Made by a program: the position numbers and the translations under genes. The notes beneath the pieces are model-generated. The model did not search any database and had not been told where the DNA came from. It saw nothing but the letters and a program-made list of their open reading frames with translations. 64,000 nucleotides of DNA from PFL42 sp963789825 (lineage in GTDB: Bacteria > Chloroflexota > Anaerolineae > Anaerolineales > E44-bin32), in NCBI GenBank assembly GCA_963789825.1, contig CAWBME010000006.1, positions 868,001 to 932,000 on the forward strand, read 5' to 3'. Every line of letters starts with the position of its first letter. The first letter of the stretch is position 1. Shown here piece by piece: positions 1 through 8,020 of this stretch.

Positions 1-1142
1 TGGTCGACGCGCTCGGTGACCAGGTCGGCGAACGAGTCCCACGGCAGAGCCTTGTCTCGGCCGCCGGCCAGCAGCACGATCGGCTCGTCAAAGGCGCGTA
101 AGGCAGCCATCGACCGCTCGGGCGCCGTGCCGATGGAGTCGTTGTACCAAGCGGCGCCGCCCACGTTGCGCACGAACTCCAGCCGGTGCGGCACAGCCTC
201 GAACGTGCGCACTGCGCCGGCCATTGCTGCGGGCGAGAACCCGGCTGCTTCCGCCACCGCGCACGCAGCGAGCACGTTCAGCAGGTTGTGCTCCCCTCGT
301 AGCCGAATGTCACGTAGTGGCAGCAACGGGACGACCGTCCCCTGCCGCCGCATGACCACCTGGTCACCGGCGACGAAGGTGCCTTCCAACCCATGATCCT
401 GGCGGCCGAATGCCAGCACTTCGCCCCTCACCCGGTGCCGCAAACCCCAGGCGCCGGCGTCCTCACGCCCGAGCACGGCTTTGTCCGCGGCCGTCTGGCA
501 ATCGAGAATGCGGGCCTTGGCCTCGGTGTAGGCCTGCATCGAGTGATGCCGGTCGAGGTGATTGGGCGTGAGGTTGAGCACGGCGGCCACGTGCACACCG
601 GCCGTCATCAATTCCAGTTGGAAGGAGGAAAGCTCCAATACGACCCAGTCTTCCGGACGGATCTTCTGCAGGTCCGCCAGCAGCGGGCGGCCGATATTGC
701 CTCCCACCCAGGCACGGCGGCCTCCTCCACCTAGGTGCTGCTCAGCCATCCGCCCGACCAGAGCCGTGGTGGTCGTCTTGCCCGCCGAGCCGGTGATGCC
801 AACGGTCGCCGCGGGACAGGCCTCCAGGAAGACCTGGGCATCGTTGGTCAGGCCGAGGCCGGCGGCGCGGGCCTGCTGTGCCAGCGGCAGATCGGCGGGA
901 ACCCCGCCGGACAGGCACAACAGGTCCGCCCCCGCCAGCAACTCGGGCGGATGGCTTCCCAGCACGAATTCGATCGGCAGATCGGTCAGCTCGTCACAAG
1001 CCGCCTGTAGCGCCAACGGCGGCTTGAGGTCGCTGACCACGACCTGCGCGCCATGCTCGGCGAGGTAGCGCGCGGCGGCTTTGCCCTGACGGGCGAGACC
1101 GAGCACCACTACGCGCTGCCCCTTCCAGTTGTGCACCGACAC
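1..1142 (-). CDS. murD: UDP-N-acetylmuramoylalanine--D-glutamate ligase (MurD), N-terminal 380 residues; runs off the window
   Basis: MurD adds D-glutamate to UDP-MurNAc-L-Ala in the cytoplasm, using ATP. The frame opens with GTG at 1142, four bases after the stop of the preceding gene, and stays open to base 1. Visible Mur-ligase landmarks in order: an N-terminal Rossmann glycine motif (VVVLGLARQGK), the ATP-binding GITGSAGKTTTT around residue 120, GGNIGRPL, ELSSFQLEL, the LNLTPNHLDRH segment and the HRLEFV...YNDSIGTAPE segment, then LLAGGRDK near the window edge. All are in one frame, so this gene escapes the frameshifts seen elsewhere. Only the extreme C-terminus (about 70 residues by family length) is missing. 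It is the last gene seen of the minus-strand dcw operon. Confidence 0.96.
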   Translation of the reverse strand, partial: MSVHNWKGQRVVVLGLARQGKAAARYLAEHGAQVVVSDLKPPLALQAACDELTDLPIEFVLGSHPPELLAGADLLCLSGGVPADLPLAQQARAAGLGLTNDAQVFLEACPAATVGITGSAGKTTTTALVGRMAEQHLGGGGRRAWVGGNIGRPLLADLQKIRPEDWVVLELSSFQLELMTAGVHVAAVLNLTPNHLDRHHSMQAYTEAKARILDCQTAADKAVLGREDAGAWGLRHRVRGEVLAFGRQDHGLEGTFVAGDQVVMRRQGTVVPLLPLRDIRLRGEHNLLNVLAACAVAEAAGFSPAAMAGAVRTFEAVPHRLEFVRNVGGAAWYNDSIGTAPERSMAALRAFDEPIVLLAGGRDKALPWDSFADLVTERVD

Positions 1143-1146
1143 TCCA

Positions 1147-1485
1147 TCAGGCGGCTGGCTCGTCGGCGAACAGCGGCAGACGAAGTTCGCCGTCGACTCT
1201 GGCCTTGGAGCGCTTCGTGGAGCGGCGAGCCGGCCGCGCGGCCTCGGCGGGCTTGCCGGCAGCCTCCTCGTCCACCCCGATCCACAGGTGGCCGGGCAAC
1301 ACCATGCGCGCCTGGCGCAGTTCGATTCCGGCGATCACCCCCTCCTTGACGTCGCAGGATTCGGGGTTGATCAGGCACAGGTTCGGGCTGCGCCCGAACT
1401 TGTCGCGATAGAAGTTCCCCGCCCGCGACACTTTTTCCGTCAGGCTGCGATTGCTGTCATCGAACCAGAGCATTCCGACGCGCAT
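1147..1485 (-). CDS. conserved hypothetical protein between mraY and murD
   Basis: A 112-residue protein that I do not recognise. I chose ATG at 1485 because a GAGGAG ribosome site lies just upstream, overlapping the end of mraY, whose stop is one base before this ATG. The N-terminal 75 residues are globular with no membrane segment or signal peptide (MRVGMLWFDDSN...; a SPNLCLINPES segment). The last 35 residues are Lys/Arg/Ala-rich (PARRSTKRSKARV). It is tightly coupled to mraY upstream and murD downstream (4 bases), so it is co-translated with peptidoglycan precursor enzymes. A role in envelope biogenesis is a guess from context only. Confidence 0.75.
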   Translation of the reverse strand: MRVGMLWFDDSNRSLTEKVSRAGNFYRDKFGRSPNLCLINPESCDVKEGVIAGIELRQARMVLPGHLWIGVDEEAAGKPAEAARPARRSTKRSKARVDGELRLPLFADEPAA

Positions 1486-1486
1486 G

Positions 1487-2491
1487 TCACTCTCCTCGGA
1501 GCAACGCCAGGGCAACGCCGACCATGACCGCCAGCAGGTTGACGAGCCAGAACCGCTGCACCACCTGGGTCTCGCTCCATCCGATCAGTTCGAAGTGATG
1601 CTGCAAGGGGGCCATCTTGAACAGGCGCCGGCCCTTGGTGATCCGGAAGTATCCGATCTGCAGGATGACGCTCAGGGTGACGCTGACCGGGATGATGGCA
1701 ATGACCGGCAGCAGGAAGGCGCGACCGGTCATCAGCGCCACTACGGCCAGCGTGGCGCCGAGCGACAGCGACCCGGTGTCTCCCATGAACAACTCGGCGG
1801 GGTGAACGTTGTACCAAAGGAAGGCGAACACCGCCCCGACCAGGGTGAAGCAGAAGCGCATCAAGAACACCTGGCCCAACAGCATGGCGATCACGCCGTA
1901 GGCGGCAAAGGCCGTGGCGGCGATCAGACCCGCTAGTCCGTCCAATCCGTCGGTCAGGTTCACGGCATTCGTACCGGCGACGATGATGAACACTGCGAAG
2001 GGGATGTACCAGAAGCCCAGGTCGATCTCGACCGGGTAGTTGGGGATGAACAGATCCGGAACCTGCAGGCCGTACTTGAGCGCCAGGGCAGCGATGAAGG
2101 CGATCACGATCTGCCACAGGAATTTCATGCGCGCCGACATGCCCATGCCGCGGCGCTGCCCGCGCACCCCTTCCCAGTCGTCGATCGCACCGAGCACGCC
2201 GAAGGCGACCATCACCATCAGCGGCAGCAGCACCGCCCGGCCCAGCACATCCAGATCGCTGACGATCGAGACCAGGTTCAGCACCCCGGTGATCAGCAGG
2301 ACCGGGATGATGAACATCCACCCGCCCATCGTCGGGGTGCCGAGCTTGGTGATGTGGCGCTGGGGGCCCTCAATGCGGATCTGCTTGCCGATCTTCAGCA
2401 TGCGCATGATGCGGATCATCGGCCCGCCCCAGATCACGGTCAGCAGGAAGGTGATCCCTCCCAGGGTCAGCGCGACGGCCATCTCACTCAT
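1487..2491 (-). CDS. mraY: phospho-N-acetylmuramoyl-pentapeptide transferase (MraY)
   Basis: MraY is the integral membrane enzyme that transfers phospho-MurNAc-pentapeptide to undecaprenyl phosphate, forming lipid I. The product is 334 residues, slightly shorter than many MraY proteins. It has about ten hydrophobic segments and the family motifs: GTPTMGG near residue 45, GAIDDWEG with the Asp pair, AVNLTDGLDGLAG, and the C-terminal APLQHHFELIGWSE histidine motif. The start ATG overlaps the corrected murF stop in ATGA. Because murF carries a one-base insertion just before its end, the uncorrected reading frame runs straight from MurF into MraY and imitates a fusion protein. Confidence 0.96.
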   Translation of the reverse strand: MSEMAVALTLGGITFLLTVIWGGPMIRIMRMLKIGKQIRIEGPQRHITKLGTPTMGGWMFIIPVLLITGVLNLVSIVSDLDVLGRAVLLPLMVMVAFGVLGAIDDWEGVRGQRRGMGMSARMKFLWQIVIAFIAALALKYGLQVPDLFIPNYPVEIDLGFWYIPFAVFIIVAGTNAVNLTDGLDGLAGLIAATAFAAYGVIAMLLGQVFLMRFCFTLVGAVFAFLWYNVHPAELFMGDTGSLSLGATLAVVALMTGRAFLLPVIAIIPVSVTLSVILQIGYFRITKGRRLFKMAPLQHHFELIGWSETQVVQRFWLVNLLAVMVGVALALLRGE

Positions 2492-3910
2492 GAGAGGCTC
2501 TCCAATCCGGCGACAATGGAGTCCATGTGCATGCCGCCGCGAACCCTTGACCAGGATCACATCCCCTTCGCCGACGCGAGGGCCGAGGTACTCGACTGCA
2601 GCCTGGATACTCTCCAATTCGACGATATGGCCGCGCGCCAGGCCGGACCGGCCGGCCTCGTCGGCGATCCAGCGGGCGCGTTCGCCAACGGTCACCAACT
2701 CGTCGACCACACCGGCGGCGCGCATCCCCACCATGCGGTGGCCTTCCTCTTCGTACTCGCCCAGCTCCAGCATGTCGCCGAGCACCGCGGTGTGCCGGCC
2801 TTCCAGGTCGCTCAACAAGTTGAGGGCGGCGATCACCGACGGCGGCGCGGCGTTGTAGGTATCGTCCAGGATCAGCGAACCGCGCGGGCCCTGTACGGCC
2901 ACCAGGCGCAGTTGGCTCTGGGTGGCCTGCAAACCGTGGATGATCTCATCCCAGCGCAGGCCCTCGGCCAACCCCACCGCCGCAGCCCGCAGCGCAGTGT
3001 GGACGGAATGCCTCCCGAGAAGCGGCACCCGCACATGGATGTGTTCGCCGGCGTGGTGCAGCGTGAAGCGCACACCCTCCAGGCCCAGGCTCTCGACCTC
3101 GTCCGCCCACAGGTGGGCCTCGGGCGACAGGCCATAGAAGAGGACCTCCGCCCGAGTGCGTGCGGCCATCGGACGCACGAGCGGGTCGTCGTAGTTGAGA
3201 ATGGCAGCGCTGCCCGGACCCGGCGGCAAGCTCTCCACCAGCTCGGCCTTGCCGTCGATGATCGCCTGCATGTTGCCGGCGCGCTCCAGGTGTACCGGGC
3301 TGATGTTGGTGATCACCCCGACCGTCGGGCGGGCGAGCTCGCACAGCAGGGCGATCTCGCCGGGGACGTAGAAGCCCATCTCAAGCACGGCGCGCTCGTG
3401 CGCCTCGGTCAGGCGCAGCAAGCTGAGCGGAAGCCCGATCTCGTTGTTCTGGTTGCCGGGGTTCTTCAGCGTGCGGTAGCGCTCGTCAAGGATGTCGGCG
3501 ATCAGCTCCTTGGTGGTCGACTTGCCGACACTTCCGGTCACCCCGATCACCCTGGTCGCCAGGCGGGCCCGCCAGTGGCGCGCGGCGAGCTGCAATGCCC
3601 GCAGGCTGCTGTCGACTCGCAGGCACAGGGGAAGGCGCGGCTCGTGGAGCACGCTCGGTGGGGAGCTCCCCCGCAGGTCGAGCACCTCGGCCTCGCCGGG
3701 CATGTCCTTCTCGACCAGGGCAACGATCGCCCCGCGTTCGAAGGCGCTGGCGACGTACTCGTGGCCATCGGCGCGCTCGCCGGGCAGGGCGACGAACAGA
3801 GATCCTGGGATCACCAGCCGCGAGTCAACGGCGGCGTCGGTGAGCACCTGCCCCAGTTTCGGGTAGGGCTGCCCTGTCAGAGCCTCCAGCACGATTCCCA
3901 GCGTCAGCAT
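2488..3910 (-). CDS. murF: UDP-N-acetylmuramoyl-tripeptide--D-alanyl-D-alanine ligase (MurF), frameshift near its 3' end
   Basis: MurF adds D-Ala-D-Ala to the UDP-MurNAc tripeptide, the last cytoplasmic step of precursor synthesis. Visible: an N-terminal substrate domain (DSRLVIPGSLFVALPGE), ATP loop GVTGSVGKSTTKE, KNPGNQNNEIGLPLSL, ITNISPVHLERAG, DDTYNAAPPSV and the C-terminal VLVKGSR. At 2533-2540 one extra G converts the normal C-terminal tail (SRGMHMDSIVAGLE then stop) into a frame that runs into mraY. Deleting one base restores a stop at 2488 that overlaps the mraY ATG. Corrected length is about 473 residues, normal for MurF. It starts nine bases after ftsI ends; no murE lies between them. 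Confidence 0.93.
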
Positions 3911-3919
3911 CGCAGCACC

Positions 3920-5825
3920 CTACCCGGCACCGGCGACCGGCATCAGCGCCGGATCGGGAGGAATGTTGAGCAGGACGACAACACGCTCCGCCAGCTGCTG
4001 AAACACCGGCGCAGCCACCACCGAGCCCCAGGGCGAGCTCTCCGGCTTGTCCAGCTTGACCAGGATCATGAAGCGCGGATTGGGCACCGGCCCCCAACCG
4101 ATGAAGGAGGCGATCGTCCAGCGCGGGTCGTAGCCGTACTCGCCGGCGATCTGGGCCGTGCCCGTCTTGCCAGCGATGCGGTAGCCCGGCAGGCTGGCGT
4201 GGGTGGTCTCGCCTTCCAGCGAGATCGCCAGCATCTCGGTCAGCAGACGGGCGGTGTCGGTCGAGATCGGCTGACCCAGCACGGTCGTCTTGGGGGCAAA
4301 CACGCCCTGTGGGCCGACCACCTGGCGGACAATGTGGGGCTGCACCATGAATCCGTCGTTGGCGATGGCGCTGACCGCCGCCATCAACTGGACCGGGGAG
4401 AGCGACACACCCTGGCCGAAGGAGTTGGTGCCCAGATCCGAACTCGGTCCACAAGGGATCGCGCGGCGTGCGCAGGTTCCCCGGGATCTCACCCGCCAGG
4501 TCGGCGCCGGTGATCTGGCCGATGCCGAAGGCGGACATATAGTCATAGAAGAGCGAGGCGCCCAGCTCGTCGGCGGCGATGTGGGCCAGGCAGACGTTGA
4601 GCGAGTAGCGCAGGCAGCCGATCATGTCGACCGGCCCCCAGCCCCGCCCGTCCCAGTTGCGGATGGTGTGGCCGCCGACTTCGATTTCGCCGGTGTCGAC
4701 AAACTGCTCAAGCGGCGTCACCACGCCAGCGTCCAACGCGGCGGCCATGGTCAGGACCTTGAAGGTCGATCCGGGCTCAAACTGCCCGGCCACGCCCGGG
4801 GTGATCACCGGCTCTTCGTCCTCGTTCTTCTTGCCGGAGTCGGAGGCCTCGCCCTCCTCCTCGGAGTCGCCTTCCTTCTTCTGCGGCTCCTCGTCCGAGG
4901 GCTTCCCGCCGGGGAGCCACTCGTCATAGTCATTGGGATCGAGCGGAGGCCAGGCGGCCATGGCCAGGATCTCGCCGTTGCGCGGGTCCATTACGACGAT
5001 CTGGCCGAACTCGGAGTCGCTGTCGTCGATGGCCTCTTCCAGCGCGATCTCCGCTGCCTGCTGAATCCCGGTGTCAATGGTCAGCACCAGGTTGACCCCG
5101 GCCGGCGGGTCAGGCGCCACGCGCGCTTCCGGCGGGATGATCGGCCGCTCGACCGTCAGCGGCCGGCCCGAAAGCCACTCGTCGTAGTAGCCCTCGACCC
5201 CGTAGAAGCCTTCACCCTCCTGGTTGACGAACCCCAGCAGATGGCCCGCCAGGGTTCCCGCCGGATACACCCGTCGCGGCGCAGGCACCAGGTCCAGCCC
5301 CGAGAGGTCGGGGCCGAGCGGATCATCCAGCAGTGCGAACAGAATCTCCGCCTCCTGCTTCTCGATGCTGATCGGCCAGGTCTGCCCCTTCTCGTCCTTC
5401 TGCGTGAGGCGCATGCGGTACTGGCCGACGGAAATCCAGTCGGTGTCGAGCTGGGCCTTGAGATCGTCGACAGGCAGGTCGAGCAGCTCGAACAGCGTGG
5501 TGGCGATGTCCTGGCGACTCTGCAAGTTGAGCTGACGTACCTCGATCTCGGCAATGTAGCGCGTGGCATTGGTTGCGAGTAGGTTCCCGTCGCGGTCGTA
5601 GATGTTCCCGCGGGCGGGCACCAGGCGCTCGAGGCGCCCGGCGGAGGTCTCGGCCCAATCGGCGAAGATCGGCGCATACGGCCCGAACTGGACCCGTACC
5701 AGCTGGACCAGCAGGCCGAGGGCGAGCAGGCTGACGCCCACCATCATCGAGATGATGCGCGGGCGAGAGAGGCGGACCGGGGGAATTGCCTCGCCTAGTC
5801 CGGCGTCAGCCAGCGGGTCATCCAT
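3920..5825 (-). CDS. ftsI: penicillin-binding protein 2 / FtsI-type septal transpeptidase, one frameshift
   Basis: A class B PBP that cross-links peptidoglycan at the septum. The N-terminus is cytoplasmic, with one membrane helix at about residues 27-45, then the PBP dimerisation domain beginning at PARGNIYDRDGNLLATN. The transpeptidase motifs are present: SxxK as FEPGSTFK, SxN as SLN, and KTGT as GKTGTAQ. An extra base at 4440-4443 breaks the frame between the SxN and KTG motifs; correction joins LWTE to SDLGTNSFGQG and gives about 635 residues. Just before the active-site serine there is an unusual acidic/lysine low-complexity insert of about 30 residues (EGDSEEEGEASDS). Its start overlaps the end of the FtsL-like gene by 31 bases. 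Confidence 0.93.
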
Positions 5826-6241
5826 TCACCCAGGGTCTCCGTGTAAGCCGGCGAGAGCCGGGTGGCGCCCTCCAGCCGCGAGGTCGGCGGACGGGGCGCA
5901 ACGAAGGCAGGCGGCGGGACATAGCCCTCCACCTGCAGATAGAAGATCTCGTCCGGTTCGGCGGGCTTGTAGCCCAGCGATTCCGCCCGCTCCAGCATGC
6001 GCTCCGGGTTGGTCTGTTCGGCGTACTGGGCGGTCAGTTCGGCATTGGTCCGCTGCGACAACTCGCTCTGTTCCTCCAGGACGAGCACCTGCCGCCCGGC
6101 ATCGGCCAGGCGGGCGTTGACGGCCAGGTACAGCCCGGCCACCACCAGCAGCACAACCGTCACCTGAACGGTCCGGCCGGTGACCTTGAGCTGCACCCGC
6201 CAAGGGGTCTGCCGGAAGGCTTGCTTCTTGCGCGCAGTCAC
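5795..6241 (-). CDS. FtsL/DivIC-like cell-division membrane protein
   Basis: A small bitopic protein in the position of ftsL between rsmH and ftsI. I prefer GTG at 6241, because AAAGGA lies five bases upstream; an in-frame ATG at 6280 would add 13 residues. It shows a basic cytoplasmic N-terminus, one membrane helix (VTVVLLVVAGLYLAVNARL) and a following coiled-coil stretch rich in Glu, Gln and Leu (VLVLEEQSELSQRTNAEL). It ends in a Pro-rich periplasmic tail. FtsL-type proteins bridge FtsQ/FtsB-like partners and FtsI. Sequence identity in this family is weak, so the call rests on topology, size and gene order. Confidence 0.8.
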   Translation of the reverse strand: MTARKKQAFRQTPWRVQLKVTGRTVQVTVVLLVVAGLYLAVNARLADAGRQVLVLEEQSELSQRTNAELTAQYAEQTNPERMLERAESLGYKPAEPDEIFYLQVEGYVPPPAFVAPRPPTSRLEGATRLSPAYTETLGEWMTRWLTPD

Positions 6242-6283
6242 ATGCGTCCTTTCGGTTCGGGCACGTCTCTTGCCATGCAAGTC

Positions 6284-7225
6284 TCATGCCGCCCCGAGCC
6301 GCTCGGCACAGCGCAGTCGGGCACTGTGCGCTCGCGGGTTGGCAGCCACTTCTTCGGCGCCGGGTTTGAGCGCCTTGCGCCCGACCAAGCGCAGTCGGGC
6401 GACATGCCCACAGGTACACACGGGCAGGCCCGGAGGGCAAACGCAGTCCTGGCTCTCCCGGCGCAGGAAGGTCTTCACCAAGCGGTCTTCCAGCGAGTGG
6501 AAGGAGATCACAACCAGCCGCCCACCCGGGGTAAGCAGGTCGACCGCCTGCGGCAACGCCTGCTCGAGGGCAAGCAGCTCCTGGTTGACAGCGATGCGCA
6601 GGGCCTGGAAAGTGCGCGTAGCCGGGTGAAGACCGGGTCGCCGAGAACGAACAGCCCCGGCCACCACAGCCGCCAGTTCGAGCGTCGAGCGGATCGGCCG
6701 CCGGGCGATGATCGCACGCGCCACCCGACCGGCCAGCGGCTCCTCGCCGTAACGCCCGATCACCTCCGCCAACGCCTCCTCCTCCCAGGTGTTGACCAGT
6801 TCGTCGGCCGAGGTCGGCTGCTGGGGATCGAACCGCATATCCAGCGGCCCATCCGCGCGGAAGCTGAAGCCGCGCCCCGGGTCGTTCAACTGCATTGAGG
6901 AGACTCCCAGGTCGAGCAGCACACCGTCGACTCTCTCCCAGCCCATGGCGGCGGCATGTACCCCCAGGTCAGCGAAGGAGCCGTGTCGCAGGTGAGCCCG
7001 TCCTGCGAAGCGACCCAGATGGCGCCCGGCCTCGTCCAGCGCCACCGGGTCCCGATCCAGGCCGAGCAGCTGGCCGTCGGGTGCACTGGCCTCGAGGATC
7101 CCGGCGGCATGGCCGCCCGCCCCAAGGGTCCCGTCAATATGAAGGCTCCCCGCGGTCACCTGCAGCGCGGAGAGCACATCCCTGTAAAAGACCGGGACAT
7201 GCGGTGGCGAGCTGGCCGACGCCAT
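6284..7225 (-). CDS. rsmH: 16S rRNA (cytosine(1402)-N(4))-methyltransferase RsmH
   Basis: RsmH (MraW) methylates N4 of C1402 in the ribosomal P site using S-adenosylmethionine. The 313-residue product has normal family length and begins with the typical HVPVFYRDVL segment. It has the SAM-binding DGTLGAGGHA, GLDRDP, LLDLGVSSMQLN and GFSFRADGPLDMRFD, followed by FHSLEDRLVK. Near the C-terminus is the Cys-rich CVCPPGLPVCTCG element found in many RsmH proteins. The gene starts three bases after mraZ, in the usual mraZ-rsmH pair. Confidence 0.97.
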   Translation of the reverse strand: MASASSPPHVPVFYRDVLSALQVTAGSLHIDGTLGAGGHAAGILEASAPDGQLLGLDRDPVALDEAGRHLGRFAGRAHLRHGSFADLGVHAAAMGWERVDGVLLDLGVSSMQLNDPGRGFSFRADGPLDMRFDPQQPTSADELVNTWEEEALAEVIGRYGEEPLAGRVARAIIARRPIRSTLELAAVVAGAVRSRRPGLHPATRTFQALRIAVNQELLALEQALPQAVDLLTPGGRLVVISFHSLEDRLVKTFLRRESQDCVCPPGLPVCTCGHVARLRLVGRKALKPGAEEVAANPRAHSARLRCAERLGAA

Positions 7226-7228
7226 CGC

Positions 7229-7666
7229 CTACCCGGCGGACAAGTCAAAGGCAGCAAACCGGCGGGAGTTGGACTCGGCATCGGTCACCGAGGCCAGCTC
7301 CTTCAGCCAGGCTTGGGTGCTCCAGATCTCGAAGTATTCGCCTACGCCAACGACGGTCACCTCTTCCTTCAACTCGGCGAACTCGCGCAGGAAGGGGGGG
7401 ATCAGAATCCGGCCGACGGAATTGAGCGAGACCTCGGTCGCTCCACCGAAGATCATCCGGCGCACGGCGCGCGCCTCGGGGTCGGTGCTCGACAACACGT
7501 TGGCGCGTTTCGCCAGACGTTCGAAACTGTCCGTGGTATAAACCATCAAGTTGCGTTCGAAGCCCTGAGTGACAAACGCGCCGGCCGCTAGGCTGGCGCG
7601 AAAGCGCACCGGGACGGTGAGACGGCCCTTGGCATCTACGTTGTGGGCGAACTGGCCTAGAAACAC
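7229..7666 (-). CDS. mraZ: transcriptional regulator MraZ
   Basis: MraZ is the DNA-binding repressor of the dcw cluster. The 145-residue product contains two AbrB-like SpoVT repeats: an N-terminal one with FAHNVDAKGRLTVPVRFR, and a second with EVSLNSVGRILIPPFLREFA. The start codon is GTG, preceded by a GAGGGG ribosome site. It is the first gene of the minus-strand operon. Its own promoter and a three-box operator lie directly upstream, so autoregulation is expected as shown for MraZ in other bacteria. Confidence 0.96.
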   Translation of the reverse strand: MFLGQFAHNVDAKGRLTVPVRFRASLAAGAFVTQGFERNLMVYTTDSFERLAKRANVLSSTDPEARAVRRMIFGGATEVSLNSVGRILIPPFLREFAELKEEVTVVGVGEYFEIWSTQAWLKELASVTDAESNSRRFAAFDLSAG

Positions 7667-7713
7667 GCTTACCCCTCAGACCGCTGTGAGCCGGGGACTG
7701 GCTATCCGCACTT

Positions 7714-7738
7714 CCCCACTTGGCCCCACTTCCCCCCA
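7714..7738 (-). promoter_or_regulatory. MraZ operator (three TGGGG boxes)
   Basis: On the minus strand three TGGGG boxes lie at 7734-7738, 7724-7728 and 7714-7718, each separated by five bases. This is exactly the spaced TGGGN direct-repeat arrangement that MraZ binds in enterobacteria. The boxes sit between the promoter and the mraZ start, where a bound protein would block transcription. Confidence 0.85.
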
Positions 7739-7749
7739 CAATCTGCCAC

Positions 7750-7779
7750 AGTATATAACAAGATTTCGCAACTGCGCAA
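7750..7779 (-). promoter_or_regulatory. promoter of the mraZ (dcw) operon
   Basis: Minus-strand -10 box TATACT (7750-7755) lies 18 bases from a -35-like TTGCGC (7774-7779). The local AT-rich patch is conspicuous in a high-GC background. Transcription would begin just before the MraZ boxes. Confidence 0.6.
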
Positions 7780-8020
7780 CCCTGAAGGCCGCCACTCTTG
7801 CCAGTACTGATTTCCCACCCAACCGGCCCAATTCCGCCCGGCGGCGGGTAGCCATCCGCCGGATACTGCCTCCCAGGCCCAGATCGGCGGGGAGAAGGCG
7901 TGCCTGCCCGCATATCTGGCATATCAGGCCCCGTGCCTGGCTTGCGACGGTTCCTCACCCGCGCCGGCTGGGCGCACGCACTGGCAAACCGGCCACCCAA
8001 ACTGCCCACCGAGGTCTGCC

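Noticed and set aside
1487..3910. A MurF-MraY fusion enzyme
   Set aside because: A single-base insertion near the 3' end of murF fully explains the open frame; removing it restores a normal stop and an ATGA overlap.
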